Source: Streptomyces sp. NRRL F-6131 (GTDB taxonomy: Bacteria; Actinomycetota; Actinomycetes; Streptomycetales; Streptomycetaceae). Taken from it: DNA of 64,000 bases. Below the pieces are notes generated by a model. It ran no database searches and was not told where the DNA came from. It saw nothing but the letters and a program-made list of their open reading frames with translations. The stretch is taken from the NCBI GenBank assembly GCA_000719695.1, contig JOHN01000013.1, positions 230,180 to 294,179 of the forward strand, in the 5' to 3' direction. Positions 1 through 9,979 of the stretch are shown here, piece after piece. Both the position numbers and the translations under genes were made by a program. Every line of letters starts with the position of its first letter. Positions within the stretch are counted from its first letter, which is position 1.

Positions 1-1
1 C

Positions 2-637
2 AACGACTACCTGCGGGAGTTGATGACCGCCCGGCGGGCGTCCCCGCGCCCGGACATCCTCACCGACCTGGTGCAGGCCCGCGACGCCGGCGAACTCACC
101 GAACAGGAGGTGTTCTCGATGGTCTTCCTGCTGCTGATCGGCGGCCACGAGACCACCGTCAACCTGCTCGGCACCGCCACCCTGGCCCTGCTCCACCACC
201 CCGACCAGCTCGCCCGGCTGCGCGCCGACCCGGCGCTGATGCCGGTCGCGATCGACGAGTTCCTGCGCTACGAGTCCCCGGTCAGCATGGCCACGCTGCG
301 GTTCACCAACGCCGAGGTGATGGTCGACGACGTGGAGATCCCGGCGGACGAACTGGTGCTGCTCTCGCTCGGCGCGGCCAACCGGGACCCGGCCCGCTTC
401 ACCGACCCCGACCGGCTGGTCCTGGACCGGGGCGACCCGGGCCACCTGGCCTTCGGGCAGGGCCTGCACCGGTGCCTCGGCTCCTTCCTCGGCAAGCTGG
501 AGAGCGAGGTCGCGCTGACCGGCCTGCTGGAGCGCTTCTCGCGGATCGAGCTGGCGGCCGCGGAGGAGACGCTGCCCTGGCGCAACACGATCATGCTGCG
601 CGGCCTGGAGTCGCTGCCGGTCTCGCTCGATGGCTAG
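2..637 (+). CDS. Cytochrome P450, C-terminal part (5' truncated by window edge)
   Basis: The reading frame is open from base 2, so the true start lies outside the window; 211 residues are visible. P450 hallmarks appear in order: an I-helix oxygen-binding segment GGHETT, the K-helix ExxR motif within DEFLRYE, and the heme-thiolate loop FGQGLHRCLGSF with its axial cysteine. It is a soluble bacterial class I type heme monooxygenase that would need ferredoxin and reductase partners, none of which is in view. The stop codon overlaps the start of the downstream MFS exporter by 8 bases, so the two are probably translationally coupled. P450 plus exporter suggests the edge of a specialised-metabolite or detoxification locus; the substrate cannot be told from this part. 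Confidence 0.93.
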   Translation, partial: NDYLRELMTARRASPRPDILTDLVQARDAGELTEQEVFSMVFLLLIGGHETTVNLLGTATLALLHHPDQLARLRADPALMPVAIDEFLRYESPVSMATLRFTNAEVMVDDVEIPADELVLLSLGAANRDPARFTDPDRLVLDRGDPGHLAFGQGLHRCLGSFLGKLESEVALTGLLERFSRIELAAAEETLPWRNTIMLRGLESLPVSLDG

Positions 638-2015
638 CAGCACGGGGGCGGGCGGCTCGGGTTCGGGCAGCTCGGGTTCGGGTGGTGCGGTGGCGGACGG
701 GGCCGGGACGGACGGCGCGGTGGCGGGCGGCGCGGTGGCGGACGGTGCCGCGGCGGGCGGCAAGGGGCCGGACGGCGTGGCGGCGCCGTCGCGGCTGTCG
801 CGGTTCCGCCCCCGGATCGGCCTCGCGCCGCTGCGCTCGCGCGGCTACCGGATGCTGGTGATCGGGCAGGGCACCTCGGAGTTCGGCAACGCGTTCCAGG
901 TGGTCGCCCTGCCGCTGCTGGTCTACTCCCTCGCCGGAGGCGCCCGCCAGTTGAGCCTGGTGGTCGCCGCGTACGGCGCGGGCCGGCTGGCCGCCACCCC
1001 GCTCGGCGGGATGCTCGCCGACCGGTTCGGCGCCCGACGGGTGATGCTGACCGCCGACCTCGGCCGGCTGCTCGCCACCGCCGGGCTGTGCGCGGTCGCC
1101 GCCGTCGGGGCGGCGGACTTCCGGCTGATCGGCGGACTCGCCCTGCTGGTCGGCCTGGGGGCCGGGGTCTTCCTGCCGGCCGCCTGGGCGATCACCCCGA
1201 CCCTGCTGCCCGCCGAGGACCTGCACGCGGGCAATGCGCTGAACAGCACGGTCACCTTCGGCGCCGGTCTGGTCGGCCCGGCGGTGGCCGGCCCCCTGGT
1301 CGCCTGGTTGAACCCGGCCGTCGCGCTGGGCCTGGACGCGGCGACCTTCGCCGTGTCGGCGGCGACGCTGCTGCTGATCGGCCGCGGCGACCTCGTCGCA
1401 CCGTCCCGCCCGATCTCCGAACGGGCCTCGGTGCCGCGGAACTTCCGCGCCCTGCTGCGGGAGTCGCCGCTGCTGCGCGCGGTGCTGACGGTGACGGTGA
1501 TCGCGAACCTGACGGTGGGCGGCGCCACCAGGGTCGCCCTGCCGACCCTGGCCACGGACGGCTTCGCGGCCGGTGCCGTCGGGCTGGGCGTGCTGCTGGC
1601 CGCGTTCACCGGCGGTGCGCTGGTCGGCGGCCTGTTCGCGGCCGGCCTCACCGATCTGCGCTCGCGGGGCCGCACCGCGATGCTCTCCGGTCTGGTGATG
1701 GGGGCGGCGATCGGCCTGGTGCCGTTCGCCGGGATCGTCGGCGCCGTGCTGCTGCTCTGCCTGGCCGGCGGCGCCAGCACGGTGACCAACGTCCTGGTCG
1801 TCACCGGTGTGCAGAAGAGCACCCCGCCCGCGCTGCTGGCCCGGGTGATGGCGGCGATCACCTTCTGCGGGCTGGGGGTCTTCCCGATCTCGGTGATCGC
1901 GGCCGGTGCGGCGGTGGACGCGTTCGGGAGCCGGGGGGTGTTCGCGACGACGGGGCTCTGTCTGCTGGGCGCGTTCGGGTACGCGCTGACCAGACGCGAG
2001 ATCCGGGGCCTCTGA
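630..2015 (+). CDS. MFS transporter (macrolide-efflux-like)
   Basis: 461 residues. From about residue 70 the protein has the hydrophobic pattern of a 12-helix major facilitator, with a motif-A-like loop GGMLADRFGARR between helices 2 and 3, as in the MFS branch containing macrolide efflux proteins. The ATG overlaps the P450 stop and no Shine-Dalgarno is visible, so translation is probably coupled. The first ~60 residues are a low-complexity Gly/Ala/Asp/Ser tail (repeats like AVADGA) outside the conserved transporter. They may be a cytoplasmic tail, or the real start may be further in. It probably exports a product or inhibitor linked to the neighbouring P450; the substrate is unknown. Confidence 0.88.
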   Translation: MASSTGAGGSGSGSSGSGGAVADGAGTDGAVAGGAVADGAAAGGKGPDGVAAPSRLSRFRPRIGLAPLRSRGYRMLVIGQGTSEFGNAFQVVALPLLVYSLAGGARQLSLVVAAYGAGRLAATPLGGMLADRFGARRVMLTADLGRLLATAGLCAVAAVGAADFRLIGGLALLVGLGAGVFLPAAWAITPTLLPAEDLHAGNALNSTVTFGAGLVGPAVAGPLVAWLNPAVALGLDAATFAVSAATLLLIGRGDLVAPSRPISERASVPRNFRALLRESPLLRAVLTVTVIANLTVGGATRVALPTLATDGFAAGAVGLGVLLAAFTGGALVGGLFAAGLTDLRSRGRTAMLSGLVMGAAIGLVPFAGIVGAVLLLCLAGGASTVTNVLVVTGVQKSTPPALLARVMAAITFCGLGVFPISVIAAGAAVDAFGSRGVFATTGLCLLGAFGYALTRREIRGL

Positions 2016-2018
2016 GGC

Positions 2019-2034
2019 CGCCGCCCGGGCGGCG
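2019..2034. terminator. GC-rich palindrome just after MFS gene
   Basis: A perfect 16-bp palindrome (CGCCGCCCGGGCGGCG) begins 4 bases after the MFS stop. It could fold as a short hairpin or act as part of a factor-dependent terminator. There is no T tract, which is common for Streptomyces terminators. Confidence 0.4.
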
Positions 2035-2247
2035 TGCCGCAGGGGCGAACGACCGTTCGTCCCCGGCCGGTTCCGCCCCCGAACGCCCAGGTCACAGCGG
2101 GGTGGCGGCCGTTCCGGGACGATTGCGGGGCGGCGCCCGATTCGTGGTTTCATTACCCCCCGCAGGGGAGGCCGGCTCGGGGCGACGGCCACCCGGGGCC
2201 GGTGTCCGGGACGGGGGGTCCGTGGTCCCGGGACGGCCCGCCGTCGG

Positions 2248-2274
2248 GCCCGGCGCGTCCTCGACGCGCCGGGC
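2248..2274. terminator. Hairpin between convergent MFS and rhodanese genes
   Basis: Two perfectly complementary 12-base arms (2248-2259 and 2263-2274) are separated by a 3-base loop. The hairpin lies between two convergent genes and can serve as a bidirectional terminator. The rest of 2016-2314 shows no gene. Confidence 0.6.
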
Positions 2275-2280
2275 GTCGCC

Positions 2281-2307
2281 GCCCCCACCGCCCCCACCGC
2301 CCCCACC
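2281..2307. repeat. 9-bp tandem repeat (3 copies)
   Basis: Three perfect copies of GCCCCCACC lie immediately downstream of the rhodanese stop codon (the gene reads leftward). No function is evident. Confidence 0.8.
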
Positions 2308-2314
2308 GCGCGGC

Positions 2315-2776
2315 TCAGCAGGCGCAGGAGATGCCCGAGCGCGGGGCCGTCAGGTCGTCGATCGGGCGCTGCTCGGTGCCGTTGGCGGTCTCGAAGGCGA
2401 ACCCCTCGCGGGCCCAGTACTCGAAGCCGCCGAGCATCTCCTTCACCCGGTAGCCGAGCCGGGCGAAGGCGAGGGCCGCCCGGGTGGCGCCGTTGCAGCC
2501 GGGGCCCCAGCAGTAGGTGACGACGGTGGCCTCCCGGTCGATCAACTCGCCGGCCAGCTCGGGGATCCGGGCGGTGGGCAGGTGCAGCGCGCCGGGGATG
2601 TGCCCCTGCGCCCACGCGACCTCGCTGCGCGAGTCGACGACCACCAGACCCGGAACGCCCGCCAGCAGGTCGGCCCGCACGTCGGAGACGTCGGCCTCGA
2701 AGCTGAGCCGGGAGAGGAAGTGCGCCGCGGCGACGGTCGGGTCGGCGGGCGGGACGGAGAGGACGGCGCTGGTCAT
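2315..2776 (-). CDS. Rhodanese-like domain protein
   Basis: 153 residues forming one rhodanese domain. The chosen ATG at 2776 has an AGGAG Shine-Dalgarno a few bases upstream; upstream in-frame ATGs lack one and precede non-conserved sequence. The active-site loop TYCWGPGCNGATR carries the candidate catalytic Cys89, and the segments VVDSRSEVAWAQGHIPGA and EMLGGFEYWAREG are typical of single-domain rhodaneses with a CWGPGC loop. The protein ends in an unusual CAC, giving extra cysteines. It is cytoplasmic and probably a sulfur-transfer or persulfide-handling protein; the physiological acceptor is unknown. It is monocistronic and convergent with the MFS gene. Confidence 0.9.
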   Translation of the reverse strand: MTSAVLSVPPADPTVAAAHFLSRLSFEADVSDVRADLLAGVPGLVVVDSRSEVAWAQGHIPGALHLPTARIPELAGELIDREATVVTYCWGPGCNGATRAALAFARLGYRVKEMLGGFEYWAREGFAFETANGTEQRPIDDLTAPRSGISCAC

Positions 2777-2963
2777 CGGGTGCTCCTGGGTGCTGGGCGA
2801 TCCGGGCTGGTGCACCCATCCTGGCCCCCGGCCCGACCCGCCCACGAGTGTCGTGATCGCCTGCATCCGCCAAGATCCCGCCACATCCGCTCCGGTCGAA
2901 CGGTGCGGACCGGTGGCAGCCGGGCCCCGTCCTCGTCGTCCAGGCACTGCCCGCTGTTCTCGC

Positions 2964-3084
2964 TCACGCGACCGTGGGGACGGTGCTGTCGGACGGCGGG
3001 AGCAGGGTGATGGTGCAGCCGTCCTCGGCGTTGGTGTGGGGAACGGTCACCGAGGCGGCGTTGTCGCTGACGGTCAGGGTGGTG
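2964..3084 (-). pseudogene. Possible C-terminal remnant of a lost gene
   Basis: Directly after the GH74 stop, the minus strand in another frame reads protein-like sequence (TLTVSDNAASVTVPH, then EDGCTITLLPPS) ending in a TGA. It has no start or Shine-Dalgarno of its own and runs out of frame into the GH74 gene. It looks like the tail of a secreted beta-rich protein left after a deletion, but it is too short to assign. Confidence 0.3.
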
Positions 3085-5718
3085 TCAGGACGGGTCGCCG
3101 TATTGGAGACCGCGTCCGTTGGTGCCGATGTAGACGCGACCGTAGACGTCGGGGTCGCCCGTGATGATGCCGATGCTCCCGATGGCGCCCCACTGGTGGG
3201 CGTCGTCGTTGATGCGGAGCCAGGTGGCGCCCTGGTCGGTGGAGCGGAAGACTCCGGTGACGTCCTTGACGGTGCCGATCAGGTACAGGGCCTGGTAGGA
3301 GGCCCCCGGCGCGGCCTTGCCGAAGCCGAGGGCGGAAGCGGACTTCACCGTGCTGAGCGTGGTGAAGGTGCGGCCGCCGTCGGTCGAGTGCAGCAGCCCC
3401 TTGCCGCCGCCGGAGAGCCACAGGTCCCCCGCGATGCCGGGGGCGGCCGTGAGCCGGCCGTCGGGCAGGTCGGTGGCGCGGGTGGTGAAGGTCGCGCCAC
3501 CGTCGGTGCTGGCGAGGAGCGTGCCGCCGGAGAGCGCGTAGAAGGTGGTGGCCGAGGCGCGGTCGGCGACCGCCGCGGCGTTGGCGCCCAGGCCGTTGAC
3601 CTTCGACCAGCTCGTCCCCTTGTCGGTCGAGCGGTACGGGACCTGGCCCGCCGCCGTCCAGACGATGGAAGAGCCGTCCGCCGCCAGTGCGACCCGGCCC
3701 GCCTGGGCGCTGCCCACCGGCTTCCCCTGGAAGCCGGTCCAGTTGAGGCCGCCGTCGGTGGAGTAGGCGCCGTCCTGTTCGCCGCCACTGCCGACCCGGA
3801 CCATCACCGAGGGGTTGGACTGGGCGAAGTCGATGTCGCTGCTGTTGCTCATCAGCGGGTCCTTCAACCGCCCGGCGGGCACCTTGGTCAGGTCGTCGTA
3901 CCGGAAGCCGCCCTGGTCGCCCATGGAGGTGACGAGGGTGGCGCCTCCGGGCGGGGCTATCGCGTCCGCGAGCGCGGTCTCCTCCAGTCCTCGGGCCCCC
4001 GGGGTCCAGTGGCTGGTGCGGCCGCTGTCGGTGGCGTCGGCGTCCTTGCTGCGCCAGATGCCGTTGCCGGTGCCGTACAGCGCGTGCCCGGAGTCGAAGG
4101 GGTCGATGGCCAGGGCGGTCATCCAGTGCCCCGTGCCGGTGCCGACGTAGGGTGCCGTGGAGGCGTCCCGCACCGACGTGTCCGCCAGCGCCTTCCAGGT
4201 CGTGCCGCCGTCGGTGGTCCGGTAGACCTCGTCCTCGGGCCACCAGCGGCAGAGGGTGGTGACCATGACCGTGGACGGCTTCTGCGGGTCGACGGCCAGA
4301 CCGGAGAACCCGTAGCCGCCCTTGGACGGGGAGACGTCCTTCCACACCCCGCCGGCCGGCGTGTACTTCCACACCGAGCCCCCCGTCACACCGTTGGGCC
4401 CGAGGGCGTCGGTGTAGGTCAGGTACAGCGAGCCGTCACCGGAGAGCACGCCGTGCTGCGGCAGCCGGCCGGTGGGCTGCCCGGAGACGGCCTGCCAGGT
4501 GCCGCCGCCGTCGGTGGAGCGGTACAGGGAGGTGGACCTGTCGCCGACGCCGACGTAGACCGTCCCGCTGCCGGCCGGACCGTACGTCACGAAGGAGATG
4601 CCCCCGCCGCTGCTCGCCCCGTCCTTGACGGGGAACGAGGAGACCTGGCTCCACGTCACGCCGCGGTCGGTGCTGCGCCACAGCCCGTTCTTGCGGGTGC
4701 CCAGGAGCAGGGTGTCGTGGTTCGCGGGGTCGGTCACCAGCCGCTCGCCCGCCCCTCGGCCGTCCTCGTTGCCGCCCAGCTTGAACGGCAGGTCGGTGCG
4801 TTGGAAGGTGCGGCCCCGGTCGGTGGAGCGCAGGATCGCGCCGTTGCCGGCCCAGTCGTTGGTGTAGGTGCCTGCCGCGAGGTAGAGCCGGTCGGGGTCG
4901 ACGGGATCGGTGGCCAGCGAGTCGATGCCCAGCAGGTTCCAGTCCTTCTCGCCGATCCAGTCGGTCAGCGGGATCCACTGCTCGGCCCCGGTGTCCCAGC
5001 GGTAGGCGCCGCCCATGTCGGTGCGCGCGTACAGCAGGCCCTTCTCCCGCTGGTTGAACACCAGCCCGGTGACGTAACCGCCACCCACCACCTGGGCGTT
5101 CTTCCAGGCGTACGACCCGTTCCCCTCGGTGGGCGCACCGCCGTTCCCGATCGCCTTCACCAGTTTCCACCGCTGGTTGGCGCCGCCCCAGCCGGGGTAC
5201 TGGATGACGGCCGCGCCCTGGGCGGTGGAGCTTCCGGACACGTCCAGGACCTGACCGCTCTTGCGGGAGGTGAAGGTCACGGCGCCGGACCCGCCCGCGT
5301 CATCGATCCGCCACTGCTGGGACGCCGAGGACCTGCCCGTCTGCTGCTCGGCGGCGGCCGTCCGGTCGGTCGAGTTGCCCGCTATGCCCAGCACCTTGCC
5401 GCTGTTGCGGTTCACCAGCTCGTAGTAGCCGTCCCCGACGGGCTTCAGACGCCACTGCTGGTTGGCGGTGTTCTGGTCGGTCCACTGCTGGATACGGGTG
5501 CCGTCGGCGGCGGAGAAGCCGTTGACGTCCAGCACCTTGCCGCTGAGCACCGAGACCAGCCGGTAGTACGCGTCGCCGTCGACCAGCGCGGCCTGGGACT
5601 CCTCGTGGGTGAGCACGAAGGACGACCCGACCGCGACGGGCACGCCGAGGAGGAGAGCGGTGGCGCTCAGGCGACGGCGGTGACGTCCGCGGCGTCCGCT
5701 GCGGGGGGAGTTGCTCAT
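3085..5718 (-). CDS. Secreted GH74 xyloglucanase with N-terminal ricin-type lectin (CBM13)
   Basis: 877 residues. The ATG at 5718 follows an AAGGAG site. Residues 1-45 form a signal peptide (Arg-rich start, hydrophobic ATALLLGVPVAVG core). Residues ~45-180 are a ricin-B trefoil with three QxW-type repeats (QQWRL, QQWRI, QRWKL). From ~190 to the end is a GH74 double seven-bladed propeller: repeated Asp-box motifs such as RSTDRGRTF and YRSTDGGGTW, and the family segments NGAILRSTDRG, LPFKLGGNEDGRGAGERL and LAIDPFDSGHALYGTGNGIW. GH74 enzymes hydrolyse beta-1,4 bonds in xyloglucan; endo versus reducing-end specificity cannot be decided here. The gene follows GH62 on the same strand, but a terminator in the 341-base gap suggests separate transcription. 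Confidence 0.93.
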   Translation of the reverse strand: MSNSPRSGRRGRHRRRLSATALLLGVPVAVGSSFVLTHEESQAALVDGDAYYRLVSVLSGKVLDVNGFSAADGTRIQQWTDQNTANQQWRLKPVGDGYYELVNRNSGKVLGIAGNSTDRTAAAEQQTGRSSASQQWRIDDAGGSGAVTFTSRKSGQVLDVSGSSTAQGAAVIQYPGWGGANQRWKLVKAIGNGGAPTEGNGSYAWKNAQVVGGGYVTGLVFNQREKGLLYARTDMGGAYRWDTGAEQWIPLTDWIGEKDWNLLGIDSLATDPVDPDRLYLAAGTYTNDWAGNGAILRSTDRGRTFQRTDLPFKLGGNEDGRGAGERLVTDPANHDTLLLGTRKNGLWRSTDRGVTWSQVSSFPVKDGASSGGGISFVTYGPAGSGTVYVGVGDRSTSLYRSTDGGGTWQAVSGQPTGRLPQHGVLSGDGSLYLTYTDALGPNGVTGGSVWKYTPAGGVWKDVSPSKGGYGFSGLAVDPQKPSTVMVTTLCRWWPEDEVYRTTDGGTTWKALADTSVRDASTAPYVGTGTGHWMTALAIDPFDSGHALYGTGNGIWRSKDADATDSGRTSHWTPGARGLEETALADAIAPPGGATLVTSMGDQGGFRYDDLTKVPAGRLKDPLMSNSSDIDFAQSNPSVMVRVGSGGEQDGAYSTDGGLNWTGFQGKPVGSAQAGRVALAADGSSIVWTAAGQVPYRSTDKGTSWSKVNGLGANAAAVADRASATTFYALSGGTLLASTDGGATFTTRATDLPDGRLTAAPGIAGDLWLSGGGKGLLHSTDGGRTFTTLSTVKSASALGFGKAAPGASYQALYLIGTVKDVTGVFRSTDQGATWLRINDDAHQWGAIGSIGIITGDPDVYGRVYIGTNGRGLQYGDPS

Positions 5719-5835
5719 GGTCGACGTTCTCCTTGCGAGGCGTGCACGAGGAAAGAGCGGATCCGGGCACCGGAGCTGACCGGATCCGTCCTCTTGTTGC
5801 CGCGGACTCCGCAAGGGTTGCCGCGAGTTCGGAAG

Positions 5836-5847
5836 CTCTTTCGAGAG
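5836..5847. promoter_or_regulatory. Small dyad upstream of GH74
   Basis: The inverted repeat CTCT-TTCG-AGAG sits about 120 bases upstream of the GH74 start. It is weakly reminiscent of dyads upstream of Streptomyces hemicellulase genes. Apart from this and the terminator at 5922-5956, nothing is recognised in 5719-6059. Confidence 0.25.
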
Positions 5848-5921
5848 TGCTGCCGGCCGGTGCTCGCTGCGGGAGGCGTCGGTCGCTGTCGGACCTCCGA
5901 TGCGGATCGGTCCGGGACGGA

Positions 5922-5956
5922 GAGGAACCCCGGCCGACGCGCGGCCGGGGTTCCTC
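5922..5956 (-). terminator. Intrinsic-type terminator after GH62
   Basis: Perfectly complementary 15-base arms (5922-5936 and 5942-5956) with a 5-base loop lie about 100 bases downstream of the GH62 stop on the transcribed minus strand. This is a strong hairpin, with no clear U-tract. Confidence 0.7.
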
Positions 5957-6059
5957 GGGGCGGTGAGTACCGGTCAACAGGCGGAGCTGCCCACGCCGTC
6001 ATCGGCGCGGCCGCGAGGCGGCGGACGGCGCCACCCCGCGGTCGGCGTGGACTGGCGGG

Positions 6060-7490
<1,431 letters not shown>

Positions 7491-7536
7491 TCATCCTTGG
7501 AGCGAGCGGCTCGGGTGGGGAGGGAGGACGGTGCGA

Positions 7537-7552
7537 TTGTTAGCGCTAACAA
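7537..7552. promoter_or_regulatory. LacI-family-type operator upstream of GH62
   Basis: A perfect 16-bp palindrome, TTGTTAGCGCTAACAA, is centred on CG, a form typical of LacI/GalR-family operators. It is 55 bases upstream of the GH62 start. It is strikingly AT-rich for this genome. No LacI-family gene is present in the window. Confidence 0.8.
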
Positions 7553-7598
7553 AATGCTGGTGGCGGAGTAGCGCAGAGGTGGGGGGCTGATGGCACGT

Positions 7599-8306
7599 TT
7601 ATAGACCCGGCGCCTCGATCGTGTCCAGGGGTGTGCGAGCGCCGCGGTCGTGCCGGAACCGTGCCGGGGTGGTTCCGCGCGCGTCCGTGAAGACGCGGTA
7701 GAAGCGGCTGACCGAGCCGAAGCCGGCGGCCGCGGCGACCTGGCTCGCGGGAAGGTCGGTGGTCACCAGCAGTCGGCGCGCTTCGGCGAGCCGGTACAGC
7801 CTGACGTAGTCGCCGATCGTGGTGCGGACGACCTCGCGGAACCGGGTCATGGCACAGGTCGGGTGGACACTCGCCGCGGCGGCGACGTCCGCGACGGTGA
7901 TCGGCTCGCGGAAGTGGTGCGCGATGTGGCCGGCCATGGCCACCACCTGACGCAGCGCCGGATCGTCACCGGAGTAGCGGTGCACCGGATCGCCGACCGC
8001 GGCGATCGCCGGGCGCCGGACGCGTGCCTGGATCTCCAGCATCGCGATGTGGAGCAGTTCGTCGTCGCCGGCGGCCAGATCCGTGGCCGGGTCGCTCGCG
8101 TCGGTACGGGCAGGGGGAGTGATCACCGGCACGCCCGAGAGCACCCGGGCGAGGAGCGATCGCGGCAGTCCCCAGGCGAGGAACCGGTCGAAGGGCACGT
8201 GCAGCCAGTGGACGTGCGTCGCCCGGCTCGCCACCAGCTGGTGCGGGACGGCGGCCCAGAACACGACGAGGCACGACTCGGACGGATCCGCGAGCCTGCG
8301 GTCCAT
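7599..8306 (-). CDS. AraC-family regulator, apparently shortened at the N-terminus
   Basis: The C-terminal ~100 residues form a complete AraC double helix-turn-helix (ITVADVAAAASVHPTCAM, then LPASQVAAAAGFGSVSRFYR). They are preceded by part of a cupin sensor (VVFWAAVPHQLVASR, VHWLHVPFDRFLAWGLPRSL). Family members normally start with an HxHxxxE-type strand before this point. Here the recognisable homology begins abruptly near 8306-8350 and the upstream in-frame sequence is not conserved. The in-frame ATG at 8306 lacks a good Shine-Dalgarno; the frame stays open to 8684, inside arsO. The gene may be 5'-truncated by the rearrangement that joined it to arsO. It may once have regulated the adjacent GH62/GH74 genes. 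Confidence 0.6.
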   Translation of the reverse strand: MDRRLADPSESCLVVFWAAVPHQLVASRATHVHWLHVPFDRFLAWGLPRSLLARVLSGVPVITPPARTDASDPATDLAAGDDELLHIAMLEIQARVRRPAIAAVGDPVHRYSGDDPALRQVVAMAGHIAHHFREPITVADVAAAASVHPTCAMTRFREVVRTTIGDYVRLYRLAEARRLLVTTDLPASQVAAAAGFGSVSRFYRVFTDARGTTPARFRHDRGARTPLDTIEAPGL

Positions 8307-8487
8307 GACGAAGGACACCGGCACCGACGACACGCGGACCGGACTCTCCTCGGCCGACCCGGTCCGGACGCCGGCGCGGCAGCCGGTACCCGTCCGGACC
8401 TCGCGGTCGAGGAGATCGTCGCGGACCGGGACCGCCGGTTCCTGGCGGACGCGGCCCCGCCGGTTCGAAGGGCCGTCACGGTGCCGG

Positions 8488-9870
8488 TCAGCAGCCGCCG
8501 GTGGTGGAGCAGGACGACCCGGGTGCCGGGGCGCCGAGGGTGATGAGCTGCGGGGCGGCGGGAACCGAGCAGCAGCCGCCACCGTTCGCCCGGTCGGCGT
8601 CGGGCTGGTCGAAGAGTCCGGCTCCGCCGCAGACGCCGGTCTCGGGGAGGGTGAGCTCGACGCGGGCGGCGGCCTCGTGGTCACCGGCGAGTGCGGCGGC
8701 GACGGAGCGGACCTGCTCGTAGCCGGTCATGGCGAGGAAGGTCGGCGCGCGCCCGTAGGACTTCATGCCGACCAGGTAGACGCCCTCCTCGGGGTGGGAG
8801 AGCTCGTTCGCGCCGTGCGGGTAGACGGTGCCGCAGGAGTGCTGGTTGGGGTCGATCAGCGGGGCGAGCGCGGTCGGGGACTGCAGGCGCTCGTCCAGAC
8901 CGAGGCGGACCTCGGAGAGGAACGACAGGTCGGGCCGGAGGCCGGTCAGGACGACGACCTGGTCGACGGGTTCGCTGCGGCGGCCGTCCTCCGCGACCAG
9001 GACCACCTGGCCGTGGAGCGGTTCGACCGCGGCGGTGCGGAAGCCGGTCAGCGCGGAGGCGTGGCCCGCCTCGACGGCGGCCTTGGCGCGCAGGCCGAGC
9101 GCGCCGCGGGCGGGCAGCTGGTCGGCCTCGCCGCCGCCGTACGTGGAGCCGGTGATGCCGCGCCGCAGCACCCAGACCGCGTGGGTGCCGGCCTCCTCCT
9201 TGGCGAGGTCGGCGAGGTGGCCGAGGGCGGTGAACGCGGAGGCGCCGGTGCCGACCACGGCGGTGCGCTTGCCGGCGAACCGCGCCCGGACGGCCGGGTC
9301 GGTGAGGTCGGGGACGCGGTAGGTGATGCGGGACGCGTGGATGCGCTCACCGAGCGCCGGAAGGCCGTTGGCGCCGAGCGGGTTGGGGGTGGCCCAGGTG
9401 CCGGAGGCGTCGACGACGGCGCGGGCGAGGACGCGTTCCTCGCGGCCGTCGGTGTGCTCGACGTGGACGGTGAAGGGCTGCTCGTCGCGGCCGGAGTCGA
9501 CGGTGCGGTCGCGTCCGGCGCGGGCGACGCCGGTCACCCGGGCGTGGTAGCGGACGCGCTCGCCGAGGACGTCGGCGAGCGGCTGCAGGTAGCGCTCGGC
9601 CCAGTCACCGCCGGAGGGGTACGTCCCGCCGTCGGGCCGGACCCAGCCGGTCGGGGCGAGGAGCTTCTCGGCGGCCGGGTCGACGACCTCGGCCCAGGGC
9701 GAGAACAGCCGGACGTGGCTCCACTCACGCACCGCCGCACCGGCGGTGGCCCCGGCCTCCAGGACGAGGGGCTCGATGCCGCGTTCGATCAGGTGGGCGG
9801 CGGCGGCCAGGCCGATCGGGCCTGCGCCGATCACGACGACGGGCAGCTCGGCGGGGGTGTTCTCGCTCAT
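8488..9870 (-). CDS. arsO: ArsO-like flavin-dependent monooxygenase
   Basis: 460 residues. The ATG at 9870 has GGAGAGCC upstream. An N-terminal FAD Rossmann motif (VVVIGAGPIGLAAAAHLIERG), a second NADPH-type motif (TAVVGTGASAFTALGHLADL) and a C-terminal segment (EEGVYLVGMKSYGRAPTFL) match flavin monooxygenases of actinobacterial ars operons called ArsO. The C-terminus has several cysteines (GVCGG, GGCCS, SSCSTTGGC), which might bind trivalent arsenic; the last ~25 residues look extended relative to what I recall of the family and may come from the junction with the shortened AraC gene. It is divergent from arsR1 and shares its promoter region, so arsenite- or organoarsenical-responsive expression is likely. 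The exact reaction is not established. Confidence 0.8.
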   Translation of the reverse strand: MSENTPAELPVVVIGAGPIGLAAAAHLIERGIEPLVLEAGATAGAAVREWSHVRLFSPWAEVVDPAAEKLLAPTGWVRPDGGTYPSGGDWAERYLQPLADVLGERVRYHARVTGVARAGRDRTVDSGRDEQPFTVHVEHTDGREERVLARAVVDASGTWATPNPLGANGLPALGERIHASRITYRVPDLTDPAVRARFAGKRTAVVGTGASAFTALGHLADLAKEEAGTHAVWVLRRGITGSTYGGGEADQLPARGALGLRAKAAVEAGHASALTGFRTAAVEPLHGQVVLVAEDGRRSEPVDQVVVLTGLRPDLSFLSEVRLGLDERLQSPTALAPLIDPNQHSCGTVYPHGANELSHPEEGVYLVGMKSYGRAPTFLAMTGYEQVRSVAAALAGDHEAAARVELTLPETGVCGGAGLFDQPDADRANGGGCCSVPAAPQLITLGAPAPGSSCSTTGGC

Positions 9871-9919
9871 CACGGGCTCTCCGGAAGGTTCGTGGCTGTT
9901 CAGGGCGACGGGCACTGTT

Positions 9920-9933
9920 TCGACGTTCGTCGA
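9920..9933. promoter_or_regulatory. Candidate ArsR operator in the arsO-arsR1 divergent region
   Basis: The dyad TCGAC-GTTC-GTCGA lies between the divergent genes. Its TCGTCGAT core also occurs in the operator-like inverted repeat of the second arsR gene at 10376-10414, supporting an ArsR-type site. Confidence 0.5.
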
Positions 9934-9979
9934 TATCCATGAGCTTGCCGCCGGCATCGACGGATGTCAACATAGACGC

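Noticed and set aside
8380..8543. Plus-strand protein-like piece (DLAVEEIVADRDRRFLADAA) between AraC and arsO
   Set aside because: No start, stop context or family match; it can be explained as a chance frame in the junction region.
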